Origin: DAOMOD01 sp964526035
GTDB lineage: Bacteria; Pseudomonadota; Gammaproteobacteria; Xanthomonadales; BPKI01
Direction: 5' to 3'
Length of the DNA: 29,710 nucleotides
Assembly: GCA_964526035.1 (NCBI GenBank)
Contig: CAZGKE010000026.1
Span: forward strand, 1 to 29,710
The translations under genes were made by a program, and so were the position numbers. Position 1 is the first letter of the stretch; each line of letters starts with the position of its first letter. A model generated the notes under the pieces. The model was not told the origin of the DNA. It saw nothing but the letters and a program-made list of their open reading frames with translations, and made no database searches. Positions 22,537 to 29,055 of the stretch are shown here, in pieces.

Positions 22537-23943
22537 GTGAAATCGTCTTCAAGGGTAATCGACAGTCTTCCCCACGGTTGTGGTTTGGGCCTCATTTTGC
22601 TGCTGGCGACGGTTGGCCCGTCAACGGCGGGCGACGACTACATATTCGGCAACGGCTTCGAGACCGCCGTCAGCGAGTGTCCGGCGCCGGTGCACTTCGC
22701 CGACGGCCTGGTGCCCACCTTCAGCATCCATGTCGCCACCAGCGGCAGCAACGCCAGCGGCGACGGTTCGCCTGGCAACCCCTACGAGACGTTGACCCGA
22801 GCCGCACAGGACGCCGCGCCCGGTGCGGCCATCGTGATCCACGCCGGCACCTATGCCGGCGGAATGTTCATCGGCAACCTGCGCGGCAGCGCTGCGGCGC
22901 CGATCTGGATTGGCGGCGCGCCGGGCGAGGCACCTCCGGTGTTTTCGGGCGGCAGCAACGCCATCCAGTTCTCGCGTCCCGCCTATCTGGTGCTGCACGA
23001 TTTCGAGGTGACCGGTTCCACTCAGAACGGCATCAACATCGACGACGGCAGCGACTACGGCGATCCACTGGCTGCGCATCACGTGGCAATTGAGCGGCTC
23101 GACTTCCACGCCATCGGCAGCACCGGCAACCAGGACTGCCTGAAGATCTCCGGCCTCAACGATTTCTGGATTCTCGACAGCAGCTTCGAGGACTGCGGAG
23201 ATGGCGGCAGCGGCATCGACTTCGTCGGCGGTCACCGCGGCGTGGTGTTCGGCAACACCCTGACTGACATCGGCGCCAGTGGCGTGCAGGCGAAGGGCGG
23301 CAGCGAGGACATCGAGATCCGCGGCAACCGCTTCATCAACGGTGGTGGCCGCGCGCTCAACATGGGCGGCTCGACGGGTTTCGAGTTCTTCCGGCCGCCG
23401 CTGTCGACTACCGAGCCCAACGCCGAGGCGCGCGATATCCGCGCAATTGCCAACCTTTTTGTCGGAAGCGCGCAGGCGCCACTGAATTTCGTCGGCTGCG
23501 TGGACTGCGTGGCAGCGCACAACACGATTGTGAATCCGGGGAGCTGGCTGGTGCGTATCCTGCAGGAAACCACCACGTCGGGGAGCTTCGTGTTCGAGCC
23601 CGCCAGCAACGGGCTGCTGCAGAACAATCTGTTCCTGTTTCGTCGCAGCGACATCGGGTCGAGCGCGGTGAATGTCGGCGGCAATACCGACCCGGACAGC
23701 TTTGTCTGGCTCAACAACCTGTTCTACGCCTCGGACCAGCCGGCGCAGTCCAATCCAAACGCACCCGGTGCCGTGAGCGGCAGCGTGATCGGCCAGGATC
23801 CGCAGATCGCGCCGCCCGACTACAGCATCGCAGCCAGCAGCCCGGCGTCCGGAGCCGGCGTTGTCTTCCGGCCCAACCTGGCCGACCTGGGTGGCCATTG
23901 CTACGCAAAGCCGCCGAGCATCGGCGCGTGGGAAGTGCCGTAG
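22537..23943 (+). CDS. secreted right-handed parallel beta-helix protein with N-terminal FGNGFE motif
   Basis: 468 aa starting at GTG 22537, which has GGAGGGG about 7 bases before it; the ATG frame upstream begins inside the preceding gene. A signal peptide (GLGLILLLATVGPSTA) is followed by GDDYIFGNGFETAVSEC, the shared motif at residues 36-42. A DUF1565-type opening (FSIHVATSGSNASGDGSPGNPYETLTRAAQDAAPGAAI) then leads into many parallel beta-helix coils (NGINIDDGSDYGD, GVVFGNTLTDIGASGVQ, DIEIRGNRFINGGGRAL). The end, PSIGAWEVP, is the usual close of such pectate-lyase-fold proteins. Likely a surface or secreted polysaccharide-binding or -cleaving protein; catalytic residues cannot be assigned. 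Confidence 0.82.
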   Translation: MKSSSRVIDSLPHGCGLGLILLLATVGPSTAGDDYIFGNGFETAVSECPAPVHFADGLVPTFSIHVATSGSNASGDGSPGNPYETLTRAAQDAAPGAAIVIHAGTYAGGMFIGNLRGSAAAPIWIGGAPGEAPPVFSGGSNAIQFSRPAYLVLHDFEVTGSTQNGINIDDGSDYGDPLAAHHVAIERLDFHAIGSTGNQDCLKISGLNDFWILDSSFEDCGDGGSGIDFVGGHRGVVFGNTLTDIGASGVQAKGGSEDIEIRGNRFINGGGRALNMGGSTGFEFFRPPLSTTEPNAEARDIRAIANLFVGSAQAPLNFVGCVDCVAAHNTIVNPGSWLVRILQETTTSGSFVFEPASNGLLQNNLFLFRRSDIGSSAVNVGGNTDPDSFVWLNNLFYASDQPAQSNPNAPGAVSGSVIGQDPQIAPPDYSIAASSPASGAGVVFRPNLADLGGHCYAKPPSIGAWEVP

Positions 23944-23950
23944 TCGGAAT

Positions 23951-23971
23951 GCCGAGCATGCTCGGCGCTAC
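23951..23971 (-). repeat. GTAG-type REP, minus orientation
   Basis: The palindrome GCCGAGCATGCTCGGC (23951-23966) is followed by GCTAC, which reads GTAG on the minus strand. It lies 7 bases after the beta-helix stop and upstream of the RAYT gene, so it marks the left edge of the RAYT/REP region. Confidence 0.9.
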
Positions 23972-24044
23972 GAAAGCGGTGGGGACTTGACGGATCGGGT
24001 CATGGATGTGGAACATCGAACGAACATCACTGGAAGGGAATCCC

Positions 24045-24512
24045 ATGGCCAGCCCACGCTTGCTCCGCGGACGTGTTTCGACCGCCGGCGCCTGGTACGT
24101 CATCACGACGGCGACCCAGGACCGCCTGCCGATCTTCCGTATGGAAGCACTCGCCGATGCCACCCTGAACGAGATGCGCGAGACCCCTCAAGACCTCGCC
24201 GGCACGCACGCCTGCGTGGTGATGCCGGATCACGTGCACTGGCTGTTCGAACTCGGTTCTTCTCGCAGCCTGTCCTTCGTTGTACAGCGCTTCAAGGCGC
24301 GTTCGGCGGTCGCGGTCAATCGACAGCGCGGATCGCAAGGGCGAATCTGGCAGTCCGGGTTCTATGACCACCGACTAAGAGACGAGGCCGAGTTGCGCGA
24401 GCAGGCGCGTTATCTCGTTGCCAACCCGGTCCGTGCCGGGATGGTAGACAGTATTGAAGCGTATCCGTTCTGGTGGTGCCGTTGGATCGAACGAACCACC
24501 GACCTCGCGTAA
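24045..24512 (+). CDS. rayT: REP-associated tyrosine transposase (RAYT, Y1/IS200-like)
   Basis: 155-aa HUH single-strand endonuclease of the TnpA-REP family. The opening GRVSTAGAWYVITTATQDRLPIF is typical. The HUH pair is His63/His65 in VVMPDHVHWLFEL, and the likely catalytic Tyr123 is in ARYLVANPVRAGMV, after GFYDHRLRDEAEL. RAYTs are domesticated single-copy relatives of IS200/IS605 transposases that recognise and probably spread the REP palindromes of their own genome. Start at 24045, with AAGGGA before it, in preference to the ATG at 24006. REPs flank it on both sides: one copy on the left, an array on the right. This is the expected arrangement and suggests an intact system. Confidence 0.94.
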   Translation: MASPRLLRGRVSTAGAWYVITTATQDRLPIFRMEALADATLNEMRETPQDLAGTHACVVMPDHVHWLFELGSSRSLSFVVQRFKARSAVAVNRQRGSQGRIWQSGFYDHRLRDEAELREQARYLVANPVRAGMVDSIEAYPFWWCRWIERTTDLA

Positions 24513-24519
24513 CGGCGGT

Positions 24520-24540
24520 GCCGAGCATGCTCGGCACTAC
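24520..24540 (-). repeat. GTAG-type REP, minus orientation
   Basis: GCCGAGCATGCTCGGC plus ACTAC, 7 bases after the RAYT stop. Pairs with the plus-oriented copy at 24568 across a spacer of about 27 bases. Confidence 0.92.
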
Positions 24541-24567
24541 GGGGGCGGTGTGGCTTTGGATCTTCTT

Positions 24568-24588
24568 GTAGAGCCGAGCATGCTCGGC
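24568..24588 (+). repeat. GTAG-type REP, plus orientation
   Basis: GTAGA followed by GCCGAGCATGCTCGGC. The palindrome extends one more base pair (A/T) on each side. Confidence 0.92.
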
Positions 24589-24618
24589 TAGGGCGTATTG
24601 GTATGCGAAGGTCAGGAT

Positions 24619-24639
24619 GCCGAGCATGCTCGGCACTAC
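24619..24639 (-). repeat. GTAG-type REP, minus orientation
   Basis: GCCGAGCATGCTCGGC plus ACTAC, starting 46 bases after the start of the previous palindrome; the second spacer type (GGGCGTATTGGTATGCG...) separates them. Confidence 0.92.
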
Positions 24640-24655
24640 GGTGGGGCGGCGCGGC

Positions 24656-24755
24656 NNNNNNNNNNNNNNNNNNNNNNNNNNNNNNNNNNNNNNNNNNNNN
24701 NNNNNNNNNNNNNNNNNNNNNNNNNNNNNNNNNNNNNNNNNNNNNNNNNNNNNNN
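24656..24755. other. assembly gap (100 N) inside the REP array
   Basis: Exactly 100 Ns. The 21 bases before it (from ACTAC at 24635) are identical to the start of the 55-bp unit that resumes just after it, so the break is probably caused by tandem repeats. The real number of units is unknown. Confidence 0.98.
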
Positions 24756-24789
24756 ACTACGGTGGGGCGGCGCGGCTTTGAATCTTTTC

Positions 24790-24815
24790 GTAGAGCCGAG
24801 CATGCTCGGCACTAC
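24790..24815. repeat. REP with GTAG heads on both sides
   Basis: GTAGA, then GCCGAGCATGCTCGGC (24795-24810), then ACTAC, so the GTAG head is present on both strands. It forms at the junction of the two 55-bp units. Confidence 0.85.
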
Positions 24816-24844
24816 GGTGGGGCGGCGCGGCTTTGAATCTTTTC

Positions 24845-24865
24845 GTAGAGCCGAGCATGCTCGGC
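24845..24865 (+). repeat. GTAG-type REP, plus orientation
   Basis: GTAGA plus GCCGAGCATGCTCGGC, at the end of the second 55-bp unit, followed by TAGGGCGTAT as at 24589. Confidence 0.92.
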
Positions 24866-24895
24866 TAGGGCGTATCGGTATGCGGAGGTCAGGAT

Positions 24896-24916
24896 GCCGA
24901 GCATGCTCGGCACTAC
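24896..24916 (-). repeat. GTAG-type REP, minus orientation
   Basis: GCCGAGCATGCTCGGC plus ACTAC, last copy of the main array; the 30 bases before it match those before the copy at 24619 almost exactly. Confidence 0.92.
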
Positions 24917-25103
24917 GGTGGGGCGGTTGGGGAAGCGAATGCGCCGCCCGGGGACTTGTCAACCGGATCCGCCCCTGCACGTTTTGGCATTCAACCGGTT
25001 CTGGCGCATAGCGATGGAGCAAGACACCCGTACTCCCAAGGGGCAATCGAATCAGCATGCCCGCACCTTGCTCCGCGACAGCTCGACGAGCCCGCGGGGA
25101 GTC

Positions 25104-26102
25104 ATGCCCGGATTGTCACTGCGGGCTGGAATCGCAACGTTGGCCGCCTGCGCCATGGCGCTGCCTGCGCCGGCGCGGGCCGAGCTGCGCGAGGCCTTCG
25201 TCGATCCGACCATCACCGGCCAGGGCATCCTGCCGTTGCTGGAGCTGCCCGGCGCCAAGCATCGCGATCTGAGGCACTTCACCGCCATCGATACGGCGCG
25301 CGCCAACGGATTTCTCTACGTGCACCTGCCGGGCAGCGGTGGTCTTCCCGAGAACAGCCTGACGATCGTCCGCCACGCCGCCTCGCTTGGCTTCCACGCG
25401 GTGTCGCTTGCCTACCCGAACTGGCCGAGCGTGCAGGAACTCACTTCCGCCGGGGGCGATGCATCGGCGCCGGGTTCGGTTCGCGAGGAGCGCCTGTTCG
25501 GACACGATGTGAGTCCCCTTGTGCAGGTGGACGTCGCCAACAGCGTGACGAATCGTCTGGTTCGTCTTGTCGAGCACCTGCATGACGTTCACCCGGATGA
25601 GGGTTGGGACGCATACGTCGGCGATGACGGCCCAGTGTGGTCGTGGATCCTGGTGGGCGGGCATAGCCAGGGCGCGGGCCATGCAGCGTACCTGGCGCAG
25701 GAATTCCGGCTTGCCGGCGTCGCGATGTTCGGCGGTCCCGGCGATTTCGTCGCCGGCCTGGGGGTTGCCGACTGGGTGTTTCGACCGCTGGCTACACCGG
25801 TCGGGCGCCTTTACGGTTTCGTGCATCTTCTGGATCCCAACTTCAACGGCTTTCAGGTCACCCAGGTGGTGCTCGGTCTTGGTGCCAGCGGTCCCTTGCA
25901 GGATGTCGACGAAGTGGCGGCAGGATCATGGACGGCGCAGCGTCTCGGCAGTTCGCGCACCGACATTCCCGAGGAAAACTTCCACGGCGCCGTCGTGGTG
26001 GACCGACACCTTCCGGTGAATCCCGACGGGTCGGTCGGATACCAGGAAGCGTGGACCTACATGCTTAGCAGCAGGGTTTTTGTCGACTCCTTCGAAGATT
26101 GA
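25104..26102 (+). CDS. secreted alpha/beta hydrolase (BPSS1187-like) ending FVDSFED
   Basis: 332 aa. A signal peptide (LSLRAGIATLAACAMALPAPARA) precedes an alpha/beta-hydrolase fold. NGFLYVHLPGSGGLPENS lies at the oxyanion side, and the nucleophile elbow GHSQGAGHAAYLAQ follows WSWILVGG. A later DGSVGYQEAW tail is present, and FHGAVVVDRHLP carries a candidate catalytic His. The layout resembles the BPSS1187 family of proteobacterial hydrolases, whose substrate is unknown. The protein ends SSRVFVDSFED, a variant of the shared terminal motif. The start at 25104 is chosen because the signal peptide begins there and GGGGAG lies close before it (short spacing); ATG 25014 is in frame but lacks a ribosome-binding site. 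The frame also runs back into the REP array. Confidence 0.78.
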   Translation: MPGLSLRAGIATLAACAMALPAPARAELREAFVDPTITGQGILPLLELPGAKHRDLRHFTAIDTARANGFLYVHLPGSGGLPENSLTIVRHAASLGFHAVSLAYPNWPSVQELTSAGGDASAPGSVREERLFGHDVSPLVQVDVANSVTNRLVRLVEHLHDVHPDEGWDAYVGDDGPVWSWILVGGHSQGAGHAAYLAQEFRLAGVAMFGGPGDFVAGLGVADWVFRPLATPVGRLYGFVHLLDPNFNGFQVTQVVLGLGASGPLQDVDEVAAGSWTAQRLGSSRTDIPEENFHGAVVVDRHLPVNPDGSVGYQEAWTYMLSSRVFVDSFED

Positions 26103-26132
26103 GGAAGGCAACGACCGCCGCGGGCGGGGGAT

Positions 26133-26153
26133 GCCGAGCATGCTCGGCACTAC
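26133..26153 (-). repeat. GTAG-type REP, minus orientation
   Basis: GCCGAGCATGCTCGGC plus ACTAC between the convergent hydrolase and parE genes; the first member of a REP pair with the same GGGGGCGGTGTGGC-type spacer as at 24541. Confidence 0.92.
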
Positions 26154-26180
26154 GGGGGCGGTGTGGCCTTGGGTCCTTTT

Positions 26181-26201
26181 GTAGAGCCGAGCATGCTCGG
26201 C
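26181..26201 (+). repeat. GTAG-type REP, plus orientation
   Basis: GTAGA plus GCCGAGCATGCTCGGC, followed by TCCTACG. With the copy at 26133 it forms a BIME-like inverted pair that could fold as one long stem-loop in the 3' ends of both convergent transcripts. Confidence 0.92.
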
Positions 26202-26245
26202 TCCTACGCGAGTGCGGTTGGAGAAGCGGAGACGATCGCGCGCAT

Positions 26246-26266
26246 CCGAAAACCGAAAACCGAAAA
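26246..26266. repeat. three tandem copies of CCGAAAA
   Basis: Exact heptamer repeated three times, followed by C, 16 bases beyond the parE stop. On the minus strand it reads as three TTTTCGG units downstream of parE. Confidence 0.85.
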
Positions 26267-26282
26267 CTTCTCTCGTCTTCCC

Positions 26283-28172
26283 CTACACCTCGATCGACGC
26301 AAGATCGCCCTTGTGCTCCAGCCAGGCGCGGCGGTCGGAGGCGCGTTTCTTGCTGAGCAGCATGTCCATCAGCGCATCGGTCGCCTGCGGGTCGTCGACG
26401 GTGAGCTGCACCAGGCGGCGGGTGTCGGGGTGGATGGTGGATTCGCGAAGCTGCGGCGGATTCATCTCGCCGAGGCCCTTGAAGCGGGTGACGTTGACAT
26501 GGCCCTTGATCTTCTCCTGCTCGATGCGCTCCAGCAGGATGCGGCGTTCGTCCTCGTCGAGCGCGTAGAACACCTGTTTGCCCACGTCGACGCGGTACAG
26601 CGGCGGCATGGCCACGTAGATGTGACCGGCGCGCACCAGGGCCGGGAAGTGGCGCAGGAACAGGGCGCACAGCAGGGTGGCAATGTGCAGGCCGTCGGAG
26701 TCGGCGTCGGCGAGGATGATGATGCGGCCGTAGCGCAACCCGGAGAGGTCGTCCTTGCCGGGGTCGCAGCCGATGGCGATGGCGAGGTCGTGCACCTCGT
26801 TCGAGGCCAGCACGCCGGAGGACTCCACCTCCCAGGTGTTCAGGATCTTGCCGCGCAGCGGCAGGATGGCCTGGAAGCCCTTGTCGCGCGCCTGCTTGGC
26901 CGAGCCGCCGGCGGAATCGCCCTCGACCAGGAACAGCTCAGTGCGCGCAAGATCGGTGTCGGTGCAGTCGGCCAGCTTGCCGGGCAGCGCTGGACCCGAG
27001 GTGATCTTCTTGCGCACCACGATCTTGTCGCGCTTGAGCCGCACCTGGGCGCGCTCGATGGCGAGCTGGGCAATCTTTTCGCCGAGGTCGACGTGCTGGT
27101 TGAGCCACAGGCTGAAGGCGTCGTGGACGATATTCTCGACCAGCGCCACGGCGGCGCGGGAGGACAGCCGCTCCTTGGTCTGGCCTGAGAACTGCGGATC
27201 GATCAGCTTCACCGAGAGGATGAAGGCAAGTCGGTCCCAGACATCCTCGGGGGCGATCTTCACCCCGCGCGGCAGCAGGTTGCGGAAGTCGCAGAATTCG
27301 CGCAGCGCCTCGGTGAGGCCGGTGCGTAGTCCGTTGATGTGCGTGCCGCCCTGCGGGGTGGGGATCAGGTTGACGTAGTTCTCCTGCGGCAGCTCGCCTT
27401 CGGGGACCCAGGCAAGCGCCCATTCGCAGTGTTCGCCGTTGCGCTCGGCGCGGCCGGTGAACAACGCCGGCGGCAGGCGATCGAGGCCCTGCAGCAGGCC
27501 GGACAGGTAGTCGCTGAGACCGTCCTCGTAGTGCCACTGCTCCTTCTCGCCGCTGGCCTCGTCGAACAGCGAAACCGACAGTCCCGGGCACAGCACCGCC
27601 TTGGCGCGCAGCAGGTGGCGCAGTCGCGTCAACGAAATCTTCGGCGAATCGAAGTACTGCGGGTCAGGCCAGAAGCGCAGGCGGGTGCCGGTGTTGCGCT
27701 TGCCGACCTGACCCACTACTTCCAGTTCACTGGCGCGGTCGCCGTTGGCGAAGGCCATGTGGAACTCCTGGCCATCGCGCTTGATGTGCACGTCGACCCG
27801 GGTCGACAGCGCGTTGACCACGCTGACGCCGACGCCGTGCAGGCCGCCGGAGAAGCTGTAGCTGCCCTTGCTGAACTTGCCGCCGGCATGCAGGCGGGTG
27901 AGGATCAGTTCGATACCGGGGATGCCTTCCTCGGGATGCACGTCCACCGGCATGCCGCGGCCGTCGTCGGACACTTCCACCGAGCCGTCCTTGAACAGCG
28001 TCACGTCGATGGCCTTGGCGTAGCCGGACAGGGCTTCGTCCACCGCGTTGTCCACCACTTCCATGGCGAGGTGGTTGGGGCGACTGGTATCGGTGTACAT
28101 GCCGGGGCGGCGCTTGACCGGCTCAAGCCCCGACAGGACCTCGATATCGGCTGCGATGTAGCGACTGCTCAT
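26283..28172 (-). CDS. parE: DNA topoisomerase IV subunit B
   Basis: 629 aa, full length and collinear with E. coli ParE. The GHKL ATPase contains GLEPVKRRPGMYTDTSRPNHL, EVVDNAVDEALSGYA, DDGRGMPVDVHPEEG and GGLHGVGVSVVNALS. The transducer contains YVNLIPTPQGGTHINGLR and SGQTKERLSSR. The TOPRIM domain contains ELFLVEGDSAGGSAKQARD and ILADADSDGLHIATLL. It closes with FKGLGEMNPPQLRES and a C-terminal DLASIEV. With ParC it decatenates daughter chromosomes; ParC is not in this window. PGMYTDT and the end ...IEV separate it from GyrB, which is longer in this lineage. No ribosome-binding site is seen before the ATG, but the family start is clear. It is a target of quinolone and aminocoumarin drugs. 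Confidence 0.97.
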   Translation of the reverse strand: MSSRYIAADIEVLSGLEPVKRRPGMYTDTSRPNHLAMEVVDNAVDEALSGYAKAIDVTLFKDGSVEVSDDGRGMPVDVHPEEGIPGIELILTRLHAGGKFSKGSYSFSGGLHGVGVSVVNALSTRVDVHIKRDGQEFHMAFANGDRASELEVVGQVGKRNTGTRLRFWPDPQYFDSPKISLTRLRHLLRAKAVLCPGLSVSLFDEASGEKEQWHYEDGLSDYLSGLLQGLDRLPPALFTGRAERNGEHCEWALAWVPEGELPQENYVNLIPTPQGGTHINGLRTGLTEALREFCDFRNLLPRGVKIAPEDVWDRLAFILSVKLIDPQFSGQTKERLSSRAAVALVENIVHDAFSLWLNQHVDLGEKIAQLAIERAQVRLKRDKIVVRKKITSGPALPGKLADCTDTDLARTELFLVEGDSAGGSAKQARDKGFQAILPLRGKILNTWEVESSGVLASNEVHDLAIAIGCDPGKDDLSGLRYGRIIILADADSDGLHIATLLCALFLRHFPALVRAGHIYVAMPPLYRVDVGKQVFYALDEDERRILLERIEQEKIKGHVNVTRFKGLGEMNPPQLRESTIHPDTRRLVQLTVDDPQATDALMDMLLSKKRASDRRAWLEHKGDLASIEV

Positions 28173-28350
28173 GGGTGAGTGGGTGCGTCAAAGGGCGGCG
28201 GCGCAGGATGGCCGCTTGCGGAGTGGGATTCAAGGGGGAGTGGCGCGGAGGAGGTCGGACTGAATGAGCAGGCTGCGCTCTTGCGCTGGTACAGCCGTGG
28301 GAGCACCGTGGTTTCGTTCAGCCAGAAAAGGTACGAGTGCGCAGGTCGAG
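28173..28350. other. intergenic region upstream of parE
   Basis: 178 bases with no recognised gene. It should hold the parE promoter; TTGACG (minus strand) lies about 20 bases from the ATG, too close to be a -35, and no convincing -10 was found. A plus-strand open frame (28179-28535) has poor composition and is rejected. Confidence 0.4.
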
Positions 28351-28560
28351 TCAGCGATCTGGCTCCGACTCCCCGCCCGCACCCTTCCTGGCGTCACGCA
28401 AGGCCAACCGCGCCGGCGTCAATGCGCCGCTGCGGCAGGCAAGCTCGATCATCTCCTCGAAGATATCGATCCTGGCGGCGGTGTACTGGAGCAACCCGTC
28501 CAGCCGTTGCGCGCGCTCGGCATCCTCAAAGGTAAACGGTGGCGGCTTTCGGGTCGTCAT
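28351..28560 (-). CDS. small hypothetical protein, possible antitoxin-like partner
   Basis: 69 aa (MTTRKPPPFTFEDAERAQRLDGL...), mostly helical, with an arginine- and alanine-rich tail. Its ATG overlaps the stop of the next upstream frame (28557-28832) as ATGA, the coupling usual in toxin-antitoxin or nucleotidyltransferase pairs. I do not recognise the family. The short central part YTAARIDIFEEMIELACRSGALTPARL looks genuinely coding. Function not assigned. Confidence 0.5.
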   Translation of the reverse strand: MTTRKPPPFTFEDAERAQRLDGLLQYTAARIDIFEEMIELACRSGALTPARLALRDARKGAGGESEPDR

Positions 28561-28832
28561 GGAGCCCAGCGCTCAGCTTGCTGGATCTGCTGGAGCTTGT
28601 CGATGTCCTCGATGTCGCGCGGTCGCCCTGCGCACCGTTTCATTTCGATCCGGGCTTCACTGAGTGCGACAAGAATTTGGCGGACGTTGATGACCATGCG
28701 GCGAGTTTGCAGCCACCATTGCCGCAGAACCGATTCACTGCAGGGATCGTGGCTGTCCCGATTCCACGACTCGCTGGGGCGCATGTTGCGCATGGGGCTC
28801 AGTTCGACACCGCGACAATCCAGCACCAGCAA
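28557..28832 (-). pseudogene. C-terminal remnant of a nucleotidyltransferase-like protein
   Basis: The frame ends ALSEARIEMKRCAGRPRDIEDIDKLQQIQ, which matches the C-terminal hallmark (IxMKRxAGRPxDxxDI) of small MNT-type/DUF6036-like nucleotidyltransferases found in toxin-antitoxin and phage-defence pairs. The preceding ~45 residues (MLVLDCRGVELSPMRNM...) do not look like the family, and no N-terminal GSxxxxxxxxSDxD nucleotidyltransferase motif is visible in any frame just upstream. I read it as a truncated or frameshifted relic. The start given is only the frame's first ATG. Confidence 0.45.
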
Positions 28833-29055
28833 CCCACCGGCGCCCCTCGTCGATCCTGATGTTCACCCCTGGCGCCTGCAGAAGGTGCGCCACCACACAA
28901 TGTCCTTTTGCCCATGCCGAAACGTTATGCGTGCCATAGCGCACAGACCGCCCGGCAGGACGTATCCATGATCTGTGCAGGATTCGCTGCCTGCGTTGCC
29001 GCCTTCAGCGGTCAATCTGGACGAACCCACGAAACCACCACACAGGAGTTGCCCC
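28833..29055. other. intergenic stretch upstream of the lipoprotein gene
   Basis: 223 bases. Short frames on both strands (for example 28735-28944 on the minus strand) show no recognisable domain and may be gene debris. AGGAG at 29044-29048 is the ribosome-binding site of the lipoprotein gene. No clear promoter was picked. Confidence 0.35.

Larger units (their letters stand above)
24756..24865. repeat. exact 55-bp tandem repeat (two full units) containing REPs
   Basis: Two identical direct copies, 24756-24810 and 24811-24865, each running from ACTAC through the GC-rich spacer and CTTTGAATCTTTTCGTAGA to the end of the REP palindrome. A further partial copy lies before the gap at 24635-24655. 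The identity suggests very recent duplication. Confidence 0.93.
24513..25103. other. REP array region between RAYT and the hydrolase gene
   Basis: 591 bases with no gene. It holds seven intact REP palindromes, one broken by the 100-N gap, and two conserved spacers (GGTGGGGCGGCGCGGCTTTG-like and AGGGCGTAT-GGTATGCG-like) alternating between REPs, as in BIME arrays. After the last REP (24916) there are about 190 bases before the hydrolase start at 25104 with no recognised element; an ATG at 25014 in the same frame as the hydrolase is a less likely start. Confidence 0.85.

Noticed and set aside
22621..23898. 425-codon minus-strand open frame
   Set aside because: Shadow of the beta-helix gene, produced by high GC at third positions.
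24520..24916. Possible CRISPR array
   Set aside because: Repeats alternate in orientation, the spacers between them are conserved and not unique, and a RAYT gene is adjacent; this is a REP/BIME array.
23951..26201. The 16-bp palindromes as transcription-factor operators
   Set aside because: Copies are clustered, mostly at gene 3' ends or non-coding array, with a GTAG head typical of REPs; promoter positions do not explain them.
26163..27188. 341-codon plus-strand open frame
   Set aside because: Antisense to parE; starts within a REP and has no recognisable domain.
28179..28535. 118-codon plus-strand frame beside parE
   Set aside because: Poor codon composition, no domain, and overlaps a better minus-strand candidate.
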